Assembly (NCBI RefSeq): GCF_000027145.1
Contig: NC_013891.1
Coordinates: 1,178,001 to 1,242,000, forward strand
From: Listeria seeligeri serovar 1/2b str. SLCC3954
GTDB lineage: Bacteria > Bacillota > Bacilli > Lactobacillales > Listeriaceae
Reading direction: 5' to 3'
DNA length: 64,000 bases
The notes below the pieces were generated by a model. It saw nothing but the letters and a program-made list of their open reading frames with translations, made no database searches and was not told where the DNA came from. The translations under genes and the position numbers were made by a program. Every line of letters begins with the position of its first letter. Within the stretch, counting starts at the first letter, position 1. Positions 57,073 to 64,000 of this stretch are shown here, one piece after another.

Positions 57073-58300
57073 AATTCAAACAATAAGAGCTAAAGTAGAA
57101 AAGCAAATTGCTACATTACAAAACGAAACGGATGATATAGCAGAATTCAATCAAGCGAAAGTGCTAAATGCCTTTCAAGATAATAAAGTAAGTGATTTTC
57201 ATTTTCATCCATCTACTGGCTATGGATATGATGATGAAGGTCGAGACACTTTAGAACGGGTTTACGCTAGTGTTTTTCGGACAGAAGCAGCACTCGTGCG
57301 TCCGCAAATCATTTCAGGAACACACGCAATTTCGACGGTGTTATTTGGGATTCTTCGCCCAGGGGATGATTTATTATACATTACTGGAAGTCCTTATGAT
57401 ACGCTAGAGGAAATAGTAGGAGTTCGTGATAAAGGACAGGGTTCCCTTCGTGATTTCCAAATTGGCTATCAATCCGTCCCCCTAACGAAAAGCGGGGAAG
57501 TTGATTTTTCTGAGGTAGCAAATCAAATAACATCTAAAACAAAGGTTATCGGTATACAACGCTCTAGGGGCTATGCTGATCGCCCATCCTTTACAATCGA
57601 GAAAATAAAAGAAATGATAGCTTTTGTAAAAAATATAAATCCAGCAATCATTGTTTTCGTAGATAATTGTTACGGAGAATTTGTTGAAAAAATCGAACCG
57701 ACAGAAGTTGGGGCAGACATCATCGCGGGTTCTTTAATTAAAAATCCAGGTGGAGGACTTGCTAAAACTGGTGGATATATAGCTGGGACTGAGAAACTAG
57801 TTGATTTGTGTGGCTATCGACTAACAACTCCTGGTATAGGAAGAGAAGCAGGGGCATCACTTTATAGTTTGCTAGAAATGTATCAAGGTTTCTTTTTAGC
57901 GCCTCATGTCACGGCTCAAGCCATTAAGGGAGCAAGGTTCACAGCTGCAATGCTAGCGGAATTTGGTGTAGAAGCTGATCCAGTTTGGGATGCTCCTAGG
58001 ACAGACTTAATCCAAAGCGTTTCGTTTCATAATAAAGAAAAAATGATTACATTTGCACAAGCTATCCAAGCAGCTTCCCCAGTTAATGCACATGTTTTAC
58101 CTATTGGTGCCTATATGCCAGGCTATGAAGATGACGTGATAATGGCAGCTGGCACTTTTATCCAAGGAGCTAGTTTAGAATTAACGGCAGATGGTCCAAT
58201 CAGAGAACCGTACCAACTATACGTCCAAGGCGGTTTAACCTATGAACACGTAAAAATTGCCGTCACCCGAGCAATTCAAAATACGCTTTTAACAAAGTAA
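57065..58300 (+). CDS. YnbB-like PLP-dependent (methionine gamma-lyase/aluminium resistance) family protein
   Basis: A 411-residue fold-type I PLP enzyme: DNCYGEF and GSLIKNPGGGLAKTGG with the probable Schiff-base Lys. It overlaps hflX by 8 bp and lies between hflX and glnR, as in B. subtilis. The real substrate is unknown. The 'aluminium resistance' label is historic. Confidence 0.82.
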   Translation: MIEIQTIRAKVEKQIATLQNETDDIAEFNQAKVLNAFQDNKVSDFHFHPSTGYGYDDEGRDTLERVYASVFRTEAALVRPQIISGTHAISTVLFGILRPGDDLLYITGSPYDTLEEIVGVRDKGQGSLRDFQIGYQSVPLTKSGEVDFSEVANQITSKTKVIGIQRSRGYADRPSFTIEKIKEMIAFVKNINPAIIVFVDNCYGEFVEKIEPTEVGADIIAGSLIKNPGGGLAKTGGYIAGTEKLVDLCGYRLTTPGIGREAGASLYSLLEMYQGFFLAPHVTAQAIKGARFTAAMLAEFGVEADPVWDAPRTDLIQSVSFHNKEKMITFAQAIQAASPVNAHVLPIGAYMPGYEDDVIMAAGTFIQGASLELTADGPIREPYQLYVQGGLTYEHVKIAVTRAIQNTLLTK

Positions 58301-58332
58301 CATCTATTTTTCAAAAAAATTTAAAAAGTTTT

Positions 58333-58362
58333 GCCGTGATAATTTTTATCGCGGTTTTTTTT
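58333..58362 (+). terminator. Terminator before glnR
   Basis: CCGTGATAA pairs with TTATCGCGG and is followed by T8. Confidence 0.85.
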
Positions 58363-58399
58363 CTGCTTAAAAGACTGGTAATAAAGGGTTTTAGTGATA

Positions 58400-58450
58400 T
58401 GTTAGATTATCTTACATAAATTTGACAAAACATCTAACGTACATTATAAT
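58400..58450 (+). promoter_or_regulatory. glnRA promoter with GlnR operators
   Basis: TGTTAGATTATCTTACA (58400-58416) fits TGTNA-N7-TNACA exactly. A weaker second site, TGACA-N7-TAACG (58423-58439), overlaps the core promoter. TTGACA (58422-58427), 17 bp, TATAAT (58445-58450). The two-site layout matches the GlnR autoregulated promoter of B. subtilis. Confidence 0.85.
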
Positions 58451-58495
58451 GCAACTAGCATCAAAAAAATAATATGTTTTGAAGGGGGAATTGTC

Positions 58496-58864
58496 GTGAG
58501 TGAAAAGGAAATTCGGAGATCCATGCCGCTTTTTCCAATTGGGCCTGTGATGAAGCTAACCGATCTCACCGCTAGACAAATTCGCTATTATGAAGACCAA
58601 GGATTAATCCATCCGGCTCGAAATCAAGGAAATCACCGTTTGTATTCACTTCAAGACATTGATGTTTTGCTAGAGATTAAAGATTATTTGAATGATGGTC
58701 TGAATATTGCGGGAATTAAGAAAATGTACCAAATGCAGCAAAAAGAATCTAAAGAGCCATTAACAGATGACGATGTTCGCAAAATACTTAGAAAAGAAAT
58801 GCAGCAAGCTGGGCGTTTCGTAAAGCAAGACGCAACAGGAAAACAACAATTACCAAGGTTTTAA
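58496..58864 (+). CDS. glnR: Nitrogen regulator GlnR (MerR family)
   Basis: A 122-residue MerR-type HTH (MKLTDLTARQIRYYEDQGLIHPARNQGNHRLY) with a short C-terminal tail (GRFVKQDATG) that senses feedback-inhibited glutamine synthetase in the family. It represses glnRA under nitrogen excess. GTG start after AAGGGGG. Confidence 0.92.
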   Translation: MSEKEIRRSMPLFPIGPVMKLTDLTARQIRYYEDQGLIHPARNQGNHRLYSLQDIDVLLEIKDYLNDGLNIAGIKKMYQMQQKESKEPLTDDDVRKILRKEMQQAGRFVKQDATGKQQLPRF

Positions 58865-58934
58865 AATAACGAGAAGAGGTATTTACTTTATTTAGAAGTT
58901 AATATAATTAGACTATTTAGGAGGAATTTAGATT

Positions 58935-60269
58935 ATGGCAAAATATACAAAAGAAGACATTTTCCGCTTCGCAGATGAACAAAATGTAAAATTTATTCGT
59001 TTACAGTTCACGGATATTCTGGGTATTATAAAGAATGTGGAAATTCCTGTTAGCCAACTAAAGAAAGCACTAGATAATAAAATCATGTTTGATGGTTCCT
59101 CCATAGAAGGTTTTGTAAGAATTGAAGAGTCCGATATGTACTTATTCCCAGATTTAGATACATGGGTAGTATTTCCTTGGACAGCTGAAAAAGGAAAAGT
59201 GGCAAGAATGATTTGTGACATTTTCAACCCTGATATGACTCCGTTTGCTGGTGATCCACGCGCTAACTTAAAACGCGTACTTCAAGAAATGGAAGAATTA
59301 GGATTTACTGAATTTAACTTAGGACCTGAGCCAGAATTCTTCTTGTTCAAATTAGATGAAAATCGTCGTCCTACGTTAGAATTAAATGATAGCGGTGGTT
59401 ACTTTGACTTAGCGCCAACAGATTTAGGCGAAAACTGTCGTCGTGACATTGTGCTTGAGCTGGAAGAAATGGGCTTTGAAGTAGAAGCATCTCACCATGA
59501 AGTAGCGCCAGGCCAACACGAAATTGATTTTAAATATGAAGATGCCGTTACAGCATGTGACAGCATTCAAACTTTCAAATTAGTTGTTAAAACAATTGCT
59601 CGTAAACATGGACTGCATGCAACCTTTATGCCAAAACCACTCTTTGGTGTAAATGGTTCGGGAATGCATTTTAATATGTCACTCTTTAATAAAGATGGCA
59701 ATGCATTCTTTGATAAAGAAGGCGAATTAGAATTAAGTAAGACTGCTTATCAATTCTTAGCAGGAATGTTGAAACACGCACGCGGATTCACAGCGGTAAC
59801 TAATCCAACTATTAATTCGTTCAAACGTTTAGTACCTGGATATGAAGCTCCGTGTTACATCGCTTGGTCTGGTAAAAACCGTAGCCCGTTAGTTCGTGTT
59901 CCAAGTTCTCGTGGACTAAGCACTCGTCTTGAATTACGTAGTGTAGATCCATCAGCTAATCCATACTTAGCGATGGCGGTATTATTAAAAGCTGGTTTAT
60001 CTGGAATTAAAGATGAATTAACTCCTCCAGCGCCAGTTGATCGTAATATTTATGGAATGAACGAAGAAGAAAGAGAGGCAACTGGGATTTATGATCTTCC
60101 AGAAAGCTTAGGACATGCTTTAATCGAACTTGAAAAAGATGAAGTGATTAGAGCTGGTCTAGGTGAGCATATCTTTGAACACTTTATTGAAGCAAAAACA
60201 ATTGAATGCGACATGTTCCGTACAGCAGTTCATCCGTGGGAACGTGAACAATACCTAGAAATTTATTAA
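58935..60269 (+). CDS. glnA: Glutamine synthetase type I
   Basis: A 444-residue enzyme. [29 protein letters not shown], the [10 protein letters not shown] substrate loop and [10 protein letters not shown] are typical of GSI-alpha. It condenses glutamate and ammonia and also signals to GlnR. It forms an operon with glnR. Confidence 0.96.
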   Translation: MAKYTKEDIFRFADEQNVKFIRLQFTDILGIIKNVEIPVSQLKKALDNKIMFDGSSIEGFVRIEESDMYLFPDLDTWVVFPWTAEKGKVARMICDIFNPDMTPFAGDPRANLKRVLQEMEELGFTEFNLGPEPEFFLFKLDENRRPTLELNDSGGYFDLAPTDLGENCRRDIVLELEEMGFEVEASHHEVAPGQHEIDFKYEDAVTACDSIQTFKLVVKTIARKHGLHATFMPKPLFGVNGSGMHFNMSLFNKDGNAFFDKEGELELSKTAYQFLAGMLKHARGFTAVTNPTINSFKRLVPGYEAPCYIAWSGKNRSPLVRVPSSRGLSTRLELRSVDPSANPYLAMAVLLKAGLSGIKDELTPPAPVDRNIYGMNEEEREATGIYDLPESLGHALIELEKDEVIRAGLGEHIFEHFIEAKTIECDMFRTAVHPWEREQYLEIY

Positions 60270-60276
60270 TAAATTT

Positions 60277-60310
60277 CCCCGCTTCTAAAACTAAGAAGCG
60301 GGTTTTTTTG
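60277..60310 (+). terminator. glnA terminator
   Basis: CCCGCTTCT pairs with AGAAGCGGG, followed by T7. Confidence 0.9.
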
Positions 60311-60444
60311 CGGAAAATTCACAGCTAGATAAATGTTTTTAATTTATCTATGCTTCTTTTTAGCTTGAATTGGGTAAATAAATGGAGTGTTTATAAATAT
60401 TAGAGAGTGATTAACGAATAGTCGTTAGTAGTAAGGGGGACATC

Positions 60445-61740
60445 ATGCAAGTCATATTGGCTATTTTAGTTTTTATTATTACATTAATATTTGTCATTTG
60501 GCAGCCAAACAAATTGTCGATTGGTTGGTCAGCTTGCGGAGGCGCTTTAATTGCTTTATTACTTGGAGTTGTTACTTTCCATGATATTGCGACAGTCACA
60601 GGAATCGTTTGGAATGCAACATTAGCCTTTATTGCTATTATCATTATCTCGCTTATTTTAGATGAAATTGGATTTTTTGAATGGGCGGCATTACACATGG
60701 CTCGACTGGCTCGTGGGAATGGCCTTGTGATGTTTGTTCTTATTGCGGTTTTAGGTTCTGTCGTAGCAGCGTTCTTCGCAAATGATGGAGCAGCACTTAT
60801 TTTGACACCGATTGTACTGGCGATGGTTCGAGCCCTCAAATTCGATGAGCAAAAAGTATTTCCATTTATTATTGCAAGTGGCTTCATCGCGGACACAACT
60901 TCTTTGCCTCTTGTTGTAAGTAATTTAGTAAATATTGTTTCAGCAGATTTTTTTGGAATTTCATTTTCCGAGTATGCACTTATGATGTGGATACCTACAA
61001 TATTCTCGTTAGTCGCAAGTATTTTGATACTTTACCTTTATTTTCGAAAAGCTTTATCAAGAAGGTACGATGATTCCGAACTGAAAAAACCGGAGTCAGC
61101 ATTAAAAGATAAAAAAATGTTTTACATATCATGGATAATTTTAATAATTCTCGTAGTAGGGTATTTTTCAAGTAGTTTTTTAGATATTCCAGTTTCCTTT
61201 ACTGCTTTAATAGTCGCATTTGTTTTTTTACTGGTAGGGAAAAAAAGCCAGGCTGTCTCAACGAAAGCAATTTTAAAAGGTGCACCATGGAATATTGTCT
61301 TTTTCTCGATTGGGATGTATGTTGTCGTATATGGCTTACAAAATGTTGGCATTACTAAATTTTTATCTCATGCAGTAGAGTATGTTGCGGGCTACGGTTT
61401 ATTTATTGGCACACTTGGAATGGGATTTATTGCAGCATTGCTCTCATCAGTTATGAATAATTTACCGACAGTGATGATTAATGCACTAGCGATTGAACAT
61501 ACACCTTATACTGGGATAATGAAAGAGGCACTCATTTATGCCAATGTAATCGGATCTGATTTAGGTCCAAAAATAACGCCAATCGGTTCTTTAGCAACGC
61601 TTTTATGGCTACATGTTTTAGCGCAGAAAAAAATAAAAATAAGTTGGGGCATGTATTTTAAAATTGGCATTGTTATTACGATTCCTGTTCTTTTTGCAAC
61701 ACTTGTAGGTCTGTATCTTTCTTTATTAATATGGAACTAA
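60445..61740 (+). CDS. ArsB/Nha-type arsenite or anion transporter
   Basis: A 431-residue protein with about 11-12 TM helices. Conserved [22 protein letters not shown] and [14 protein letters not shown] identify the ArsB/P-permease (ArsB-NhaD) superfamily. No arsR or arsC is nearby, so true arsenite efflux is uncertain. GGGGGA precedes the ATG. Confidence 0.78.
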   Translation: MQVILAILVFIITLIFVIWQPNKLSIGWSACGGALIALLLGVVTFHDIATVTGIVWNATLAFIAIIIISLILDEIGFFEWAALHMARLARGNGLVMFVLIAVLGSVVAAFFANDGAALILTPIVLAMVRALKFDEQKVFPFIIASGFIADTTSLPLVVSNLVNIVSADFFGISFSEYALMMWIPTIFSLVASILILYLYFRKALSRRYDDSELKKPESALKDKKMFYISWIILIILVVGYFSSSFLDIPVSFTALIVAFVFLLVGKKSQAVSTKAILKGAPWNIVFFSIGMYVVVYGLQNVGITKFLSHAVEYVAGYGLFIGTLGMGFIAALLSSVMNNLPTVMINALAIEHTPYTGIMKEALIYANVIGSDLGPKITPIGSLATLLWLHVLAQKKIKISWGMYFKIGIVITIPVLFATLVGLYLSLLIWN

Positions 61741-61741
61741 A

Positions 61742-61772
61742 AAAACCCGCAATTATTGAAAATTGTGGGTTT
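61742..61772. terminator. Bidirectional terminator
   Basis: AAACCCGCAATT pairs with AATTGTGGGTTT between converging genes. Confidence 0.8.
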
Positions 61773-62293
61773 CATAATTTATAAAGCACATGAGGTTTAA
61801 GTGGGTGATTCGCAGGTAAAGCCGGATGGTCAAAATAAGCTATTTTGAAAAAGTTGATTTTCTTCATTACTTGTTCAGAAGGTTGATTTAACTGTGCTGT
61901 AAAACTATATATTTCTTCAATAGTAGTATGTGTTTGTGCAAAGTCAATACATCCAAGAGCTGCCTCGGTAGCATATCCTTGATTCCAGACGCTTTTTTTA
62001 AAGCGCCAGCCAATTTCTAAACAAGGAGTGAAATCAGCTTCAAAATTCGTTTCATGAAAACCTGTGAATCCGATAAAATCACCGCTGGATTTCTCTTCAA
62101 TTGCAAATAATCCATAACCTAGTAACGCTAATTCTTGCTGATTCCTATCAAGAAGTGCGTTACTTTCTTTTGTAGTTAGTACCTTAGGAAAGTATTTCAT
62201 CACATCCAAATCGGAATTCAATTCAGCAAATGGAATATAGTCATCTGGGAGATAATCGCGTGCAATTAAACGCTTCGTTTCAAAATAAATCAA
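61772..62293 (-). CDS. GNAT-family acetyltransferase, co-transcribed with lexA
   Basis: A 173-residue protein of the RimJ/RimL type (ETKRLIARDYLPDDY, EIGWRFKKSVWNQGYATEAALGCIDFA, NQPSEQVMKKINF). TTG at 62293 is 8 nt after AGGTGG; a GTG at 62305 is too close. It starts about 25 bp after the lexA stop with no terminator between, so it may be SOS-induced with lexA. The substrate is unknown. Confidence 0.75.
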   Translation of the reverse strand: MIYFETKRLIARDYLPDDYIPFAELNSDLDVMKYFPKVLTTKESNALLDRNQQELALLGYGLFAIEEKSSGDFIGFTGFHETNFEADFTPCLEIGWRFKKSVWNQGYATEAALGCIDFAQTHTTIEEIYSFTAQLNQPSEQVMKKINFFKIAYFDHPALPANHPLKPHVLYKL

Positions 62294-62318
62294 ATTAAAA
62301 ACCACCTAACAGAAAAAT

Positions 62319-62933
62319 TTAGTGGATGTCTCTATAAAGACCAATTACTTTACCTAAAATAGTAACATTGTTTAATATAATTGGTTCTAAAGCATCGTTT
62401 TCTGGTTGCAGTCTAAAGTGATTTGCTTCTTTATAGAATCGTTTACAAGTAGCTTCATTCTCATCGGTCATGGCAACAACGATTTCGCCATTAATTGCAG
62501 AACTTTGTTGTCTAACAATTACTTTATCGCCATCAAGAATTCCTGCATTAATCATACTTTCTCCGTCGATTTCGAGCATGAAGACATTTGTTTCACCAGC
62601 AGCCATATATTCAGGAAGTGGGAAATATTCTTCTATATTTTCGATTGCAGTAATAGGCATACCAGCAGTTACTTTTCCGATTATTGGGATGTTAACGACA
62701 TTAGGCGTTTCTACTTCATCTTCTAAAGATAAAATTTCAATTGCACGAGGCTTGGTAGGGTCACGTCTAATCAGCCCTTTGCCTTCAAGACGAGCAAGAT
62801 GTCCGTGAACAGTAGAGCTTGATGCAAGTCCAACTGCCTCACCTATTTCACGTACGGAAGGTGGATAACCTTTTTCTTTTACTTCGGACTTTATAAATTC
62901 ATATATATCTTGTTGACGCTTAGATATTTTCAT
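62319..62933 (-). CDS. lexA: SOS repressor LexA
   Basis: A 204-residue protein. The N-terminal wHTH ([22 protein letters not shown]) is followed by the Ala90-Gly91 cleavage site (VTAGMP) and the Ser126/Lys164 protease dyad (DGESMINAG...CKRF). RecA filament triggers self-cleavage. Its promoter overlaps LexA boxes. Confidence 0.95.
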   Translation of the reverse strand: MKISKRQQDIYEFIKSEVKEKGYPPSVREIGEAVGLASSSTVHGHLARLEGKGLIRRDPTKPRAIEILSLEDEVETPNVVNIPIIGKVTAGMPITAIENIEEYFPLPEYMAAGETNVFMLEIDGESMINAGILDGDKVIVRQQSSAINGEIVVAMTDENEATCKRFYKEANHFRLQPENDALEPIILNNVTILGKVIGLYRDIH

Positions 62934-62997
62934 GGAATCACCTCTTTGATTTAGTGGTTATTTATAAATTAAGTATAGCAAAAGAAAATCCAATATG

Positions 62998-63069
62998 CAA
63001 ACAAAGGTTCGTTTTTTATTGACATATACGAACGGCTGTTCTATAATATAGAAAAGCGAACATACATTC
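62998..63069. promoter_or_regulatory. lexA-yneA divergent SOS control region
   Basis: CGAACCTTTGTTTG (minus strand, 62998-63011) overlaps the lexA -35. CGAACGGCTGTTC (63029-63041) lies between TTGACA (63019-63024) and TATAAT (63042-63047) of yneA. CGAACATACATTC (63057-63069) is a weaker third site downstream. Both genes are therefore LexA-controlled. Confidence 0.8.
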
Positions 63070-63085
63070 TTTTGGAGGGGTTATA

Positions 63086-63415
63086 ATGACTTTAAAATTA
63101 ATTTGGGATAAATTTTATGTTTCTATTATATTTGTAATTACTTGTTTAGTTTTAGGTATTGTTTTGATGTGTACGATTATTGGGAATGGCAGTGATTACT
63201 CGGAAGTTAGTGTAAGTGAGGGAGATTCTTTATGGGCATTGGCAGACGAATACGCAGGGAAGAGCAATATGGCGAAAGCTGAGTTTGTTTCTTGGGTCGA
63301 GCAAGAAAATAATTTGACTGACGGACATATCAAAGCAGGAGAATCGGTCGTTATTCCAGTTCACGAAACAAAGTTACTAAATAGCGATTCAAGTATTCAA
63401 CTAGCAAATCAATGA
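63086..63415 (+). CDS. yneA: Cell-division suppressor YneA (SOS)
   Basis: A 109-residue protein. One TM helix (~11-33) and a LysM domain ([19 protein letters not shown]...GESVVIPV). It delays division during DNA damage. It is divergent from lexA with a LexA box in its promoter. The B. subtilis yneB resolvase gene is absent here between yneA and ynzC. Confidence 0.85.
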   Translation: MTLKLIWDKFYVSIIFVITCLVLGIVLMCTIIGNGSDYSEVSVSEGDSLWALADEYAGKSNMAKAEFVSWVEQENNLTDGHIKAGESVVIPVHETKLLNSDSSIQLANQ

Positions 63416-63511
63416 ACATGATTTGGTTTTCATTTATGATATAATAGTAGGGGAGTAGTGAGTTTATGCTACTTTCCTATTTTAATATAATGAAGAAAAG
63501 GATGAAGCACT

Positions 63512-63739
63512 ATGTTAGAAAAAGCGAAAATAGACCGCATTAACGAACTTTCTAAAAAGAAAAAAGCAGGAACATTAACTGCTCCAGAAAAAGTGGAGCA
63601 AGAAAAGTTAAGAAAAGAATATATAAAATCGTTTCGGTCACATATGAAAGGTACGATTGAGAATACAACTATCATTGATCCTAAGGGAAATGATGTGACA
63701 CCGCATAAAGTAAAACAAATGCGAAAAAATAATAAGTGA
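63512..63739 (+). CDS. ynzC: YnzC-like DUF896 protein
   Basis: A 75-residue basic helical protein ([20 protein letters not shown]...[19 protein letters not shown]), a DUF896/YnzC hairpin fold. Role unclear. Neighbour order lexA-yneA-ynzC-tkt matches Bacillus apart from the missing yneB. A TATAAT-like element precedes it, so it has its own promoter. Confidence 0.85.
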   Translation: MLEKAKIDRINELSKKKKAGTLTAPEKVEQEKLRKEYIKSFRSHMKGTIENTTIIDPKGNDVTPHKVKQMRKNNK

Positions 63740-63885
63740 AAATTAGCACCAAATGAACATTTATGAGCAAATGAACAAAAATAACAATCAATTAAGCAAT
63801 TTAAAGCAATTATTAGTTGTGTTAATTAGTTTTTAGGCTTATTATTAAAAGTAGTTAAAATTATATTGAAGAGAGGATGTTTCAT

Positions 63886-64000
63886 TTGTTCGATAACACA
63901 GATACTTTAGCAGTGAATACAATTCGTACATTATCAATTGATGCAATTCAAAAAGCAAATTCTGGCCATCCAGGATTACCTATGGGAGCGGCTCCAATGG
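63886..64000 (+). CDS. tkt: Transketolase (5' part, runs off the window)
   Basis: The TTG start follows GAGAGGATG. It encodes [16 protein letters not shown] and [20 protein letters not shown], the diagnostic thiamine-dependent transketolase N-terminus (conserved His in SGHPG). It acts in the pentose phosphate pathway. Confidence 0.9.
   Translation, partial: MFDNTDTLAVNTIRTLSIDAIQKANSGHPGLPMGAAPM

Noticed and set aside
60445-61740. Dedicated arsenic-resistance operon
   Set aside because: Only the ArsB-like transporter is present; no arsR, arsC or arsA lies nearby.
1-64000. CRISPR array, insertion sequence or rRNA
   Set aside because: No regularly spaced repeat, transposase or rRNA-like sequence was seen anywhere in the window.

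Overview
This is a contiguous stretch of a low-GC Firmicutes chromosome. Gene content and order point to Listeria sensu stricto, compatible with L. monocytogenes: three tandem type I signal peptidases (sipX-sipY-sipZ), the tre locus, topA-trmFO-xerC-hslVU-codY, parEC, luxS, an OatA-type O-acetyltransferase, glpD-miaA-hfq-hflX-ynbB-glnRA, and lexA/yneA-ynzC-tkt. I cannot settle species or strain from the sequence alone. All assignments come from reading sequence and translations, without database searches.

Layout. (1) 1-2.8 kb: 3' end of a polymorphic-toxin locus. It holds a nearly complete LXG (type VII secreted) toxin, its immunity gene, then a decayed second toxin tip and immunity gene and an unexplained structured AT-rich stretch. 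(2) 2.9-12.7 kb: small metabolic and stress genes. These are an NTF2/SnoaL-fold protein, a YdeI/OmdA-like protein, a VOC protein, a histidine phosphatase, a protein with 11-residue repeats, a DbpA-type RNA helicase, a Nudix hydrolase, an MFS exporter divergent from a Crp/Fnr regulator, and a YitT-family membrane protein with an attenuator-like leader. Two unannotated small membrane ORFs follow. (3) 12.7-16.7 kb: trehalose locus (treR; treB-treA) with a clear TreR operator and a cre-like site. treA carries an in-frame stop at codon 281. (4) 16.7-22.4 kb: Nudix, hypothetical, lysophospholipase-like hydrolase, proBA, and a GYF-PrsW membrane protease. (5) 22.4-25.4 kb: a small accessory region. 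It has two divergent XRE regulators over an inverted repeat, a secreted protein plus a membrane-anchored partner, and a small gene under an SOS-type promoter. The segment lies between two ~126-bp direct repeats that carry a terminator. (6) 25.4-49.6 kb: conserved housekeeping block (ysoA-like, tig, clpX, sipXYZ, rbgA, rnhB, dprA, topA, trmFO, xerC, hslVU, codY, yneP/yneQ-like genes, plsY, yneT-like, parEC, luxS). (7) 49.6-64 kb: oatA, a GDPD, glpD with a GlpP-type antiterminator leader, miaA-hfq-hflX-ynbB, glnRA, an ArsB-like transporter, lexA with a co-transcribed acetyltransferase, yneA, ynzC and the start of tkt.

The most noteworthy points are the treA nonsense mutation, the toxin-immunity graveyard, the repeat-flanked secreted/membrane/SOS cassette, two copies of an intergenic hairpin-tail repeat, the leader upstream of the YitT gene, and the two small membrane ORFs. 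No tRNA, rRNA, insertion sequence or CRISPR array was recognised.
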